From Cryptomeria japonica (taxonomy: Eukaryota; Streptophyta; Pinopsida; Cupressales; Cupressaceae): a DNA stretch of 64,000 nucleotides. This document shows positions 39,813-49,670 of the stretch, in pieces. The notes beneath the pieces are model-generated. The model was not told where the DNA came from. It worked only from the letters and a program-made list of their open reading frames with translations, and searched no databases. The first letter of the stretch is position 1, and each line of letters begins with the position of its first letter. Location: NCBI RefSeq assembly GCF_030272615.1, contig NC_081406.1, positions 458,890,072-458,954,071 of the forward strand, read 5' to 3'. The position numbers were made by a program, and so were the translations under genes.

Positions 39813-40389
39813 ACACCTGTTCTGAGTTGAGTCAGGGTGAATTGTGTTACTTTTTGTTTGTGTCCCAGTAGTAGCTAACTTTCCATGCTTGTCATGAACT
39901 TTGACAATTCCTTTTTTAAATTCTATTCAGTAACCTATGTTGTTTAGTTGTGCTACACTCAACAAATTGTATTTCAAACCTTCAACCCAATAAACATCAT
40001 TGCATTTTGCATTGTCAAGAAGTGTTATAGATCCTTTACCTTTTACCGGTCATGGTGTATCATTACCAAATTTTACATAGCCTCCATCATAATCTTCTAA
40101 CATAACAAACTTGTGTTTATCACCTGTCATGTGATGTGAACATCCACTATCTATGATCCAAGAATTATTAGTATTAATGTGCGATATTACGGCTTTTTCT
40201 TCATACCTTTCTTCATCTGATCCATCTTTGATAGCCACATAAACTACTTCCTTTGTATCAGTTTCATTTGATTTATCATCATTGGATTCCTCATTAGCTA
40301 TTAGGCATGACTTTCTATCTCTTCTCCTAAAATCTCGGTGTCCTCTGTAATGATTATCTTTCTGTCTGTCATCTCAGTAATCTCTCTTT
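39813..40389 (-). pseudogene. Copia-2 protease and pre-integrase linker
   Basis: The minus-strand frame 40238-40050 holds the retropepsin active site SWIIDSGCSHHM. It ends in a TGA at 40050-40052, and homology to Copia-3 (GKGSITLLDNA, YNLLSVAQL) goes on across a second TGA at 39927-39929 into the integrase frame. The active-site residues are intact; only the stops separate protease from pol. Confidence 0.88.
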
Positions 40390-41207
40390 TCAGTAGATTC
40401 TTTGTTCAGGATAGTTAGAAGCCATATGTCCTATCTTATCACAATTGAAACATTTCAAAGGTAGTTTTCCTTTATACTTAGCTTTGCCTCTCGGTAACCT
40501 TCTAGCCAATAGTGCTTCAAATTCTTCTTTCTTTCTGATTTCCTCATACAGTTTATGTACGTCTTCCATGTTCTTCCAAAATCTTTCACTTGCTCCACTG
40601 TGATCCCCTTTAGTGTACTTACTCATTCTATCATTGTAATCATCAAATCTTTATTTACCGAAGACCCACTGTTATCAAAATTACTTAACTCAAATGCATG
40701 TAGCTTACCAATAGTAGCATCCAAAGAATCTGGCATATTGGGTATACACCTCAATTCATTGATTGCAGAGACTCAGATTGCATAAGATGGTAGAAGGGTT
40801 CTTAACAACTTACTTGTTATATCCTTTTCTTCAATAGTTCCACCTGCTCCTTTGATTTGATTGACAATCTCCTTTAATCTTGTACTATACTGGGTTATGT
40901 TCTCACCTTCATTTATCCTCATAGATTCAATTTTTCCACTTAGACTATCCACTTTTGCTCTTTGAACATGTTCATCACCGCTATACACAGATATGAGCTT
41001 GTCCCACATTGCCTTTGCATCATTGTAGCCTTCTAGATCATTAAACTCTAAGTTGGTCAATTCAAATGTTATTTCAATCATTGGTTGGATATGTTCTTGC
41101 TTTGCCTTTATCTCTTCCATTGTCAATGGATAGGTGCTCGGTGTAATGAAATCATTCTCCAGATAATATACAACATATTCTCCAACTCCTGATAGATGTA
41201 GCTTCAT
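40390..41207 (-). pseudogene. Copia-2 gag, zinc knuckle with Tyr for the last Cys
   Basis: The minus-strand frame 41207-40773 is UBN2-type gag (TMEEIKAKQEHI, NEGENITQYSTRLKEIVNQI). A break at 40627-40772 separates it from the frame 40626-40390, which has EEFEALLARRLPRGKAKYKGKLPLKC and the knuckle CFNCDKIGHMASNY. The last zinc ligand of the C-x2-C-x4-H-x4-C pattern is Tyr; Copia-3 has the same change. Gag forms the particle and its knuckle binds RNA. Confidence 0.88.
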
Positions 41208-41318
41208 CCTTTCCTACCATGTAGACAAACTTGACTTGTTCAACTTCAATGCATCCCTCTTATACATCTTTAGATCTTTTCCTCAAGTGCCTTTAAAATT
41301 TTTCTTCTGGAGTCCAAA

Positions 41319-41330
41319 GCTCTGATACCA
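41319..41330 (-). other. Copia-2 primer-binding site (initiator tRNA-Met)
   Basis: On the minus strand TGGTATCAGAGC, two bases inside the 5' LTR. It is the standard plant Copia site complementary to the 3' end of initiator tRNA-Met. Confidence 0.95.
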
Positions 41331-41332
41331 AT

Positions 41333-42862
41333 TGATAGTTTTGATACTTAATGTTAAGTACAGATGCCAAGCTAATAAGATGAGAGGGGGGGGGTGAATC
41401 ATACAAACTTAATCTTCCACAAAAACAACAGATTCAACCTTCGTAACATATACTCCAGTAATATAACCAAAACTGCTAAACATAAAAACTCAAAAGCATA
41501 TAAATGTCATAAAACTCATAACACCATATTTAACATGGAAACCCAAATAGGAAAAAACCACTGTGGGATTTCAGACCCACTAAGAAATATACTCTTCTAG
41601 AGTATGCTCGGTTAAAAGCATATCCTATTAAAGATTACAAACACATTTCTAAATGTGACCCGGTTAAGGGATTTCCCTCAAATCTATTAGGATCTTCACC
41701 TTGTTATAAGTTACCTTGTCAAAGGATTTCAAACACTCAATCAGAATGTCACCTTGCTAGAGGGTTTTACAAATAAGACTGTTAAGTCCACTCGGTTAAG
41801 AGATTTTCTGCCACTTTAAAAAATAATAGTAATAAAAATCTATCCGCAACTTCACATCTAAAATGCTAAAGCAGATTCTTATTTTCTCAATACAATAGGA
41901 CTTATCTTGTCCATCTACTAGGCTCTATACTCTGCTATTCAAAACAGGTCTTCAAGATTCTATGCTCGGTAATCACTATGTAGCATCCCTGTGCATACAC
42001 TTGCCCACATACATTGTTTATCAACAGTTCATTATTTATAAGCAATTTGCCAACTGCTTAATCTCCTTGATCACATTTCCCCTGATCAATCATAGCCATC
42101 AGATCTTCAAATTTGACTAGGTTCAATATATCCTTCGATCTGAAAATGTTTTACCCTGCCTTGGAACTTGGATACATCTCTTGGAACTTGTGCTAGGGTA
42201 TTGGAGCTGCAGATCTTCTTGCCGATTTTCATTTTCCATAGATTCTTTAACAAACTTCATTCATGGCATACCAATCATTTAATCATAACCATCTCATCAG
42301 CTTCCTTCATTAAATCATGCTTTTATTCATTCAATGCATTCTGTTATTACTCGATTGCAACTCGATAAATACTAAACTTCACTCGGTAGACATTCTGCCT
42401 TCATTAACCGATAGCGATAACCTTAGGGTTTACCGACTAGGTTCCTTAGGGTTTACTGACTAGGTTCTTGAGGGTTTATTGACTAGGTTCTTTGCTTGGT
42501 AACATAGTATAGTATCAACCCTACAATCAACAATATATGTAGGATATCAAAACAATAAATACATCATGATCTCATCATTGTCTAACTCAGTAATAGTTTC
42601 CCATTGAATAACTTATTCCTCCCCTTATTCATCACATTCTTTCTGTGTCTTTTAAAAACATCTTTATACTCATGAAATCATACTTCTTAAGATATGGCAA
42701 CATCATACTTAATTAGAAAATCAATTTCTTGACATCAATGACAAAATAATAATATTAAGACAGTAAACATCCTTAATCAGTTATATCCATAACCATCAAC
42801 AACCTTCTCAATATCCTTATTGAAATGCCAACAATCTCCCTTTGTCTGTTATAATGCCAACA
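41333..42862 (-). repeat. Copia-2 5' LTR
   Basis: 1530 bp, homologous along its length to 35210-36734. The G-run is 9 long (41386-41394). The 3-fold ACCGACTAGGTTC repeat is present at about 42423-42495 but has gained substitutions (TACTGAC, TATTGAC). The element ends in TGTTGG (minus strand) next to the target duplication. Confidence 0.95.
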
Positions 42863-43477
42863 CTAAAGATTTAGATGTTTGAACCAAGTGATAAGGACTC
42901 ATAGCATAAAGAAAGAGACAACATTCGACAAGAGGATCTGGAAGAGGACAAGACAGAGTTAGTCTTAGATAAAAGTGAGAGTAAAGTAGATCAAAAGCCC
43001 TCAGATAACAAAGAGGAAGGAGATAACTTTAACCTTGTTGCAAGATCTCATGATCCAGATAAAGAATTAGACTGGCTCCAGGAGGCTCAACCTGATAACA
43101 TACTGGGCCAAGGGCTATCAGAAATCTCATTAGCTACCGCAGCAAAAGTAAAGTTGGCCTTTTCAGAGGAACAAGATCCAAAATGGGGAGATGAGGAAGA
43201 CATCAAAAAGGATCTGGGGAAGAATGAAACAAAGTTGGAGGATGAAGAAGCAACAGAGGACAAAAGTAAGAATAAGCAAAAAAAAAAGAATAACAATAAC
43301 CTAATCAATAGTATGCTGACTAGAAACACCAGGAGGAGGCTTGGGGATGTGGGAGCACAACACACTTCTCCAAGAAGACATTCGAATGCCAAGAAAAGAT
43401 CAATGGAAATAAGTAGGAATATAGCAAATGGTACCCAAAGAACCATCTTTGAGGTAGGTATTTCCAAAAACCCATGA
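42863..43477 (+). pseudogene. LINE ORF1, C-terminal part
   Basis: Resumes after Copia-2. The open frame 43154-43477 (107 residues) is acidic, then Lys/Asn- and Arg-rich, and ends in TGA. The upstream part from 42863 is broken. Its stop overlaps the ORF2 start as ATGA (43474-43477). The low-complexity charged composition is common for the tail of plant L1 ORF1. The frame on the opposite strand (43518-43087) is a shadow. Confidence 0.75.
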
Positions 43478-45745
43478 AAATCATCTCCTAGAATATTCGG
43501 GGATTGAACAGCCCTCACAAATATGATTTAGTTAAAAGTATGATTAGAGATAAAAATCCTGATATTGTTTTGATTCAAGAAACTAAGATGGCAAAAGATA
43601 AAGTTGAAAGTATGAATATGTTCAAAAAATGGAGGAGTCAATGGAGGTAGTTCAAAAGATGCATTGGGAGGAATTGTTACCTTCTAGCACAAAAACAATG
43701 TAGAAGGTGAGGTGCTGATTCAGGACAACAACCTGGCTTGCATAAGATTTAAGCACCTCAAGAATTGCACTACTTGGGTCCTAACTAATTTATACATGCC
43801 CAACACTAAGACTGGGAGAAGTGAGATGTGGAGAAATCATACTGGGTTGAGAAGTAGGTTTGCTGAGGACAACTAGTTAATCATGGGAGATTTCAATACA
43901 CCCTTGAAGGAAAATGAGAAAAAGGGAGGGAGTCAAGCTAATCTAGAAAGTAGATTAGACTTGATGGATTTCATAAACAATAATGCCATTCGTGATATGG
44001 AGCTGCAAGGAGTCAAATATACTTGGACTAATAGAAGAAGTGGTGAAAATTTGATTCAGGTTAGACTTGATAGAGCTCTCCTTTCCTTAGATTGGTTTAA
44101 CCTTCATGACTGCTCTTTATCTTCTCATATAAGGGCAAGATCAGATCATTACCCTATAACCTTCATGGCTGAAGTAAAGAATAGAAGGAGACATTTCCCT
44201 TATAGATTTTAAAAAATGTGGACCAGACACCCGGATCTAGAAAGTAAGATTAAGGACTCGTGGCAGGTCAGTATTGAAGGAAACACCATGTACAAAGTGG
44301 TCAAAAAGCTGAAGATTGTTAAAGATAATGTTAAGAAGTGGAATAAGGAATACTTTGGGAATATCTTTACCTCAAAAGCTACAATCCTTTTAGAGCTCAA
44401 GGAAATCCAGGATGAGATACAAAACAATGGTTATACTAATACATCTAGAGACACTTAAGATGCTATTCTTATGAGATATCATGATATTATAGCTAAAGAG
44501 GAAACCTACTGGAAACAAAGATCGAGAAATGTCTAGTTGAAGGAGGGGGATAGGAATACTAAATAATTCCATATGTCCACCTTGAGACATAAGGCCATTA
44601 ATAGAATTGTTCAGATTAAAATGAATGTCAGATGTGTAGTAGATGATGATTCCATGAGCAAGGCTGCTCTGGATTTTTTCTCCAATTTACTTGCTAAGGA
44701 TCAGAATTTGGATATACAGGCCCAAAGGGACCTCCTGGATAGTATTCCTACCATTTTAGGGGATGATCAGAATGCTCACCTGACTGCCATCCCTTCCCAT
44801 GGTGAAATTCAAATAGTTGTAAACTCCTTTGAGGGTAACAAGGCCCCAAGTCTGGATGGCTTTCCCATGTTCTTCTTCAAAATGTGCTGGCATATTATTG
44901 GAGATAATGTTACCAGAGTTGTGAAAGAAGTTTTTGGTGCTAGAAAAATGTTGAAAGAAGTTAATGGTACCTTTATTGGTCTTATACCCAAAAAGAAGGG
45001 GGCTGACTCAATGGATCTTTTTAGACCTATTAGTCTATGCAACTCTCTCTATAAGATTATCTCCAAGGTTCTAACCTCTAGAATTCTTAAGTTGCTCCCC
45101 TCCATCATTTGGCCTCAGCAAAGCAGCTTTGTCCTGGGTAGACAAATTTTGGATTCAATCATCGCTATCCATGAAAATATCCACTCTTTCTATTTCTCTA
45201 AGAAAGAACGTTTTTTTCTGAAGCTTGATCTCTCTAAAGCTTATGATAGAGTGGATTGGGATTTTATGATGGATGTTCTCTCTGCTTTTGGCTTCAGCCC
45301 TAGAAGTGTTAGCCTTATTAGGAAACTTGTCTCTTTGGCTTCTTTCTCTATTTTAATGAATGGATCTCCCTGTCCTTTCATTAAAGCTTCTAAAGGTCTC
45401 AAACAGGGGGACCCTCTATCCCCAGTTATCTTTATCATTATGGCGGAATGTTTGGGGAGATGTATTGGAAAGTTGGCTGAGAAAAGGGAGTTTTGTGGTT
45501 TGAATCCTTCTTCAGCGGATCAAATATGTTCCCATCAATAGTTTGTTGATGATTCTATAATAATGGGGAAAGCTACAGTGAAGGATTATAGAAGATTAAA
45601 AAAGGCTTTGGATAACTATGGAAATGCCACTGGTCAACTTATAAACTAGTCTAAAAGATTTGTTTATTTTATCAATACCTCGAAGAGGATGATTAAAATT
45701 AGTAATATTCCAGGTGGTCAAATTGGTAGTCTGACTGCTTCTTAC
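43474..45745 (+). pseudogene. LINE ORF2: endonuclease and reverse transcriptase (5' part)
   Basis: ORF2 starts at ATG 43474. The sixth codon is TAG where plant L1 proteins usually have Trp before N-I-R-G-L. The APE-type endonuclease follows with QETKM, YMPN, MGDFN (frame 43883-44212) and SDHYPI. A linker (44216-44458) leads to the reverse transcriptase frame 44573-45541 with FRPISLCNSLYKIISKVL, KLDLSKAYDRVDW and GLKQGDPLSP. A stop sits directly before the FVDD box at 45541, and stops or frameshifts occur near 43660, 43876, 44212 and 44460. Copia-3 interrupts it at 45745. The enzyme would nick DNA and reverse-transcribe the LINE RNA on site. Confidence 0.92.
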
Positions 45746-47279
45746 TGTTGGCAATATTACATTATAACAAACAATGAAAGAGTGTTGACATTTCAATAAG
45801 GATATTGAGAAGGTTGTTGATGATTATGGACATAATTGATTAAAGATGTTTTACTATCTTGATATTATTATTTTGTCATTGATGTCAAGAAATTGATTTT
45901 CTAATTCAGTATGATGTTGCCATATGTTGAGAAGTGTGATATGAAGATTACAAAGAAGTCGGTAAAAGACATAGGAAAGAATATGATGAATAAGGGGATA
46001 AGTTATTCAATGGGCAACTACTACCGAGTCAGACAATGATGAGATAATGATGTTTTAGATTGTTTTAACATCATACATATGTTGTAAAATGTAAAGGTTA
46101 ATACTATACTATGTTATCAGGCAAAGAACCTAGTCAGTAAACCCTAAGGAACCTAGTCGGTAAACCCTAAGGTTATTGCTATTAGTTAATGAAGGCAGAA
46201 TGTCTACCGAGTAAAGTTTGGTATTCACTGAGTTACAACCGAGCTATAACAGAATGCATTAAATGTTTGCATGTGATATTTAATGAAGGAAGCTGATGAG
46301 CTGGAGAGAATTCAATGATTTGTAAGATGTGTACGAAGATTGTTAAAGAATCTATCGTAAAGAAAGATCGACATGAAGATCTACAACTCAAATTGAACCG
46401 CAATACCCTAACACAAGTTCCAAGGCAAATTTGCAAGTTCCAAGGTGGGGTCAAACATTTTCAGATCGAAGAATACATTGACCCTGGACAAGATTGAAGA
46501 TCTGATGGCTATTATTGATCATGGGAAATGTGATCAAGGAGTTTAAGGGGTTAGAAGATTGTTTATAAATAGGAAACTGTTGATAAACAATGTATGCGGG
46601 CAAGTGTATGCACAGGGATGCTACATAGTGATTACCGAGCACAAAATCTTGAAGACCTATTAAAATAACAGAGTATAGATGCCCAGTAGATAGACAAGAT
46701 TAGTTCTATGTCTAGATTGTATTGAACAAAGAGGAATCTGCTTTAGCATTTTAGATGTGAAGTTGCAGATAGATTTTTATTACTGTTATTTTGTGAAAGT
46801 GACAGAAAATATCTTAACCGAGTGGACTTAATAGTCTAATATGTAAATCCTCTAGAAAGGTGACATTCTTATTGAGTGTTTGAAATCCTTTGACAAGGTC
46901 ACTTCTAACAAAGTGAAGATCCTAACAGATCTAAGGGAAATCCCTTAACCGAGTCAGATCTAGCAATGTGTTTGTAATCTTTAACAGGATTTGCTTTTAA
47001 CCGAGCATACTCTAGAAGAGTATATTTCCTAGTGGGTCTAAAATCCCACTGTGGTTTTTCCCTATTTGGGTTTCCACGTTAAATCTAGTGTTATGAGGTT
47101 TATATTGTTCATATGCTTTTGTGTTTGCATGTTTGACAATTTTTGGTTATATGACTGATATATATGTTATCGAGGTTGAATCTGATGTTTTAATGGATGA
47201 TTAAGTTTGTATGATTCACCCCCCCCTCTCATCTTGTTGGCTATTGGATTTGTACTTATATTAAGTATCAAAACTATCA
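45746..47279 (+). repeat. Copia-3 outer left LTR (behaves as a solo LTR)
   Basis: 1534 bp, TGTTGGCAATATT to AAAACTATCA. It has CTTAC on both sides and LINE sequence beyond each CTTAC, which is the structure of a solo LTR. It contains the C-tract near its end (47219-47226) and two copies of the AACCTAGTC(A/G)GTAAACCCTAAGG unit. Confidence 0.93.
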
Positions 47280-47297
47280 CTTACTTGGGGATCCCCT
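47280..47297 (+). other. LINE scrap between two LTR copies
   Basis: CTTAC plus TTGGGGATCCCCT. This is identical to the LINE start at 58905-58922, so it is host LINE sequence trapped between two LTRs. It joins the second LTR at a CCCT(A/G)GACAAGATTGAAG match (compare 46482-46500). Confidence 0.9.
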
Positions 47298-48091
47298 AGA
47301 CAAGATTGAAGATTTGATGACTATTATTTATCATGGGAAATGTGATCAAGGAGTTTAAGCGGTTAGAAGATTGTTTATAAATAGGAAACTGTTGATAAAC
47401 AATGTATGCAGGAAAGTGTATGCACAAGGATGCTACATAGCGATTACCGAGCACAGAAGCTTGAAGACCTATTATAATAACAGAGTATAGATGCCCAACA
47501 GATAGAAAAAATTAGTTCTATGTCTAGATTGTATTGAACAAATAGGAATCTACTTTAGCATTTTAGATGTGAAGTTGCAGATAGATTTTTATTACTGTTA
47601 TTTTGTGAAAGTGACAGAAAATATCTTAATCGAGTGGACTTAATAGTCTTATATGTAAATCCTCTAGCAAGGTGACATTCTTATTGAGTGTTTGAAATCC
47701 TTTGACAAGGTCACTTCTAACAAAGTGAAGATCCTAATAGATCTGAGGGAAATCCCTTAACCGGGTCACATCTAGCAATGTGTTTGTAATCTTTAACATG
47801 ATTTTCTTTTAACCAAGCATACTCTAGAAGAGTATATTTCTTAGTGGGTCTGAAATCCCACAGTGGTTTTTCCCTATTTGGGTTTCCATGTTTAATCTGG
47901 TGTTATGAGGTTTATATTGTTCATATGCTTTTGAGTTTGCATGTTTGACAGTTTTTGGTTATATGACTGATAAATATGTTACCGAGGTTCAATCTGATGT
48001 TTTAATGGATGATTAAGTTTGTATGATTCACCCCCCCCTCTCATCTTGTTGGCTATTGGATCTGTACTTATAATAAGTATCAAAACTATCA
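47298..48091 (+). repeat. Copia-3 inner left LTR, 3' half only
   Basis: 794 bp that align with the last part of the 45746-47279 LTR (from about its position 741) and end AAAACTATCA directly before the primer-binding site. It is therefore the true 5' LTR of the element interior, missing its first 740 bp. Confidence 0.92.
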
Positions 48092-48093
48092 AT

Positions 48094-48105
48094 TGGTATC
48101 AGAGC
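48094..48105 (+). other. Copia-3 primer-binding site (initiator tRNA-Met)
   Basis: TGGTATCAGAGC, two bases after the LTR end, the same as in Copia-2. Confidence 0.95.
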
Positions 48106-48139
48106 TTTGGACTTCGGAAGGAAAGTTTAAAGGCACTTG

Positions 48140-49670
48140 AGGTAAAGATCCAAAGATGTATAAGAGGGATGCACCAAAGCTGAACAAGTCAAGTTTCTCT
48201 ACATGACAGAAAAGGATGAAGCTACATCTATGAGGAGCTGGAGAATATGCTATATACTATCTAGAGAATGATTTTGTTGCACCAATCACCTATCCATTGA
48301 CTATGGAAGAGATAAAGGCGAAGCAAGAACATATTCAAGCAATGATTGGAATAACATCTGCATTGACTGATTCGGAGTTTAATGATCTAGAAGGATGTAC
48401 TGATGCAAAGGTAATGTGGACTAAGCTCATATCTATATATGGAGGAGATGAATATGTTCAAAGAGAAAAAGTAGATAGTCTAAGAGGACAACTTGAATCT
48501 ATGAGGATGAATGAAGGTGAGAACATAACCCAGTACAGTACAAGACTAAAGGAGATTGTAAATCAAATCAAAGAAGTAGGAGGAACTATTGAAGAAAAGG
48601 ATGTAACAAGTAATTTTTTAAGAACCCTTCTACCTGCCTATGCAATCCGAGTCTCTGTAATCAATGAATTGAGGTTTGTACCTAATATGCTAGTTTCCTT
48701 GGATGCTACTATTGGTAAGCTACATGCATTTGTGTTAAGTAATTTTGATAATAGTGGGTCATCGGTAAATAAAGTTGAATCTGCATTTAGTTCTTTTCAT
48801 GTGAATGAATCTAATGATTACAATGAAAGAAAGTATAACTACTCTGAAGGAGATCACAGTGGAGCAAGTGAAAGATTTCGGAAGAACATGGAAGAAGTAC
48901 CCAAACTGTATGAAGAAATCAGAAAGCAAGAAGAGTTTGAAGCACTATTGGCCAAAAGGTTACCGAGAGGTAAAGGTAAGTATAAAGGAAAACTACCTTT
49001 GAAATGTTTCAATTGTGATAAGATTGGACATATGGATTCTAACTATCTTGACAAAGAATTCACTGAAAAGAGAGATTACCAAGATGACAGACAAAAAGAT
49101 AACCATTACAGAGGACACCGAGACTTCGGAAGAAGAGATAGAAAGACATGCTTAATAGTTGTTGAGGAATCTGACAATGATAAATCAGATAAGACTGATA
49201 CAGAGGAAGTTGTTTATGTGGCTATCAAGGATGGATCAGATGAAGAAAGGTATGAAGAAAAAGCCCTAATATCTCACATAAACACTAATGATTCTTGGAT
49301 TATAGATACTAGATGCTCACATCATATGACATGAGATAAACACAAGTTTGTTATGTTAGAAGATTATGATGGAGGCTATGTTAGATTTGGTAATGATGCA
49401 CCATGTCCGGTAAGAGGTAAAGGATCTATAACACTTCTTGATAATGCAAGATGCAATGATGTTTATTGGGTTGAAGGTTTGAAATACAATTTGTTGAGTG
49501 TAGCACAACTAAACAACATAGGTTACCAAATAGAATTTCAGAAAAGAATAGTCAAAGTTCATGACAAGAATGGAAAGTTAGCTACTACCGGGACACAAAC
49601 AAAAGGTAATACATTTCACCTTGACTCAACTCACAATAAGTGTTTGTATGCAAAGATTGATGATACCTAG
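48140..49670 (+). pseudogene. Copia-3 gag and protease, active site altered
   Basis: The frame 48297-49334 (345 codons) covers UBN2 gag (TMEEIKAKQEHI, NEGENITQYSTRLKEI), the knuckle CFNCDKIGHMDSNY (Tyr for the last Cys, as in Copia-2) and the protease start. The active site reads WIIDTRCSHHM, so the D-S/T-G triad has lost its Gly. A TGA at 49332-49334 follows; the next frame 49353-49670 continues the protease and linker (GKGSITLLDNARC, NLLSVAQLNN). The gag start upstream of 48297 (ATG near 48220) is in a broken frame. Confidence 0.9.

Larger units (their letters stand above)
35210..42862 (-). mobile_element. Copia-2: well-preserved Ty1/Copia element
   Basis: A complete Ty1/Copia element of 7653 bp on the minus strand, inserted in LINE ORF1. 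The target duplication CTAAA is exact (35205-35209 and 42863-42867). LTRs at 35210-36734 and 41333-42862 are highly similar. Primer-binding site and polypurine tract are in place. The integrase, reverse transcriptase and most of RNase H lie in one open frame of 868 codons (39812-37206). Lesions seen: stops in protease and pre-integrase, breaks in gag, and a single-base deletion near 37345 in RNase H. It is the youngest-looking element in the window, yet not intact. Confidence 0.96.

Noticed and set aside
41319-41330. tRNA-like sequence
   Set aside because: This is only the 12-base primer-binding site complementary to initiator tRNA-Met, not a tRNA gene. The same holds for 19885-19898 and 48094-48105.
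43087-43518. 143-codon minus-strand frame with hydrophobic stretches
   Set aside because: Antisense of the charged, Lys/Asn-rich tail of LINE ORF1; the hydrophobic look comes from complementing AAG/AAA codons.
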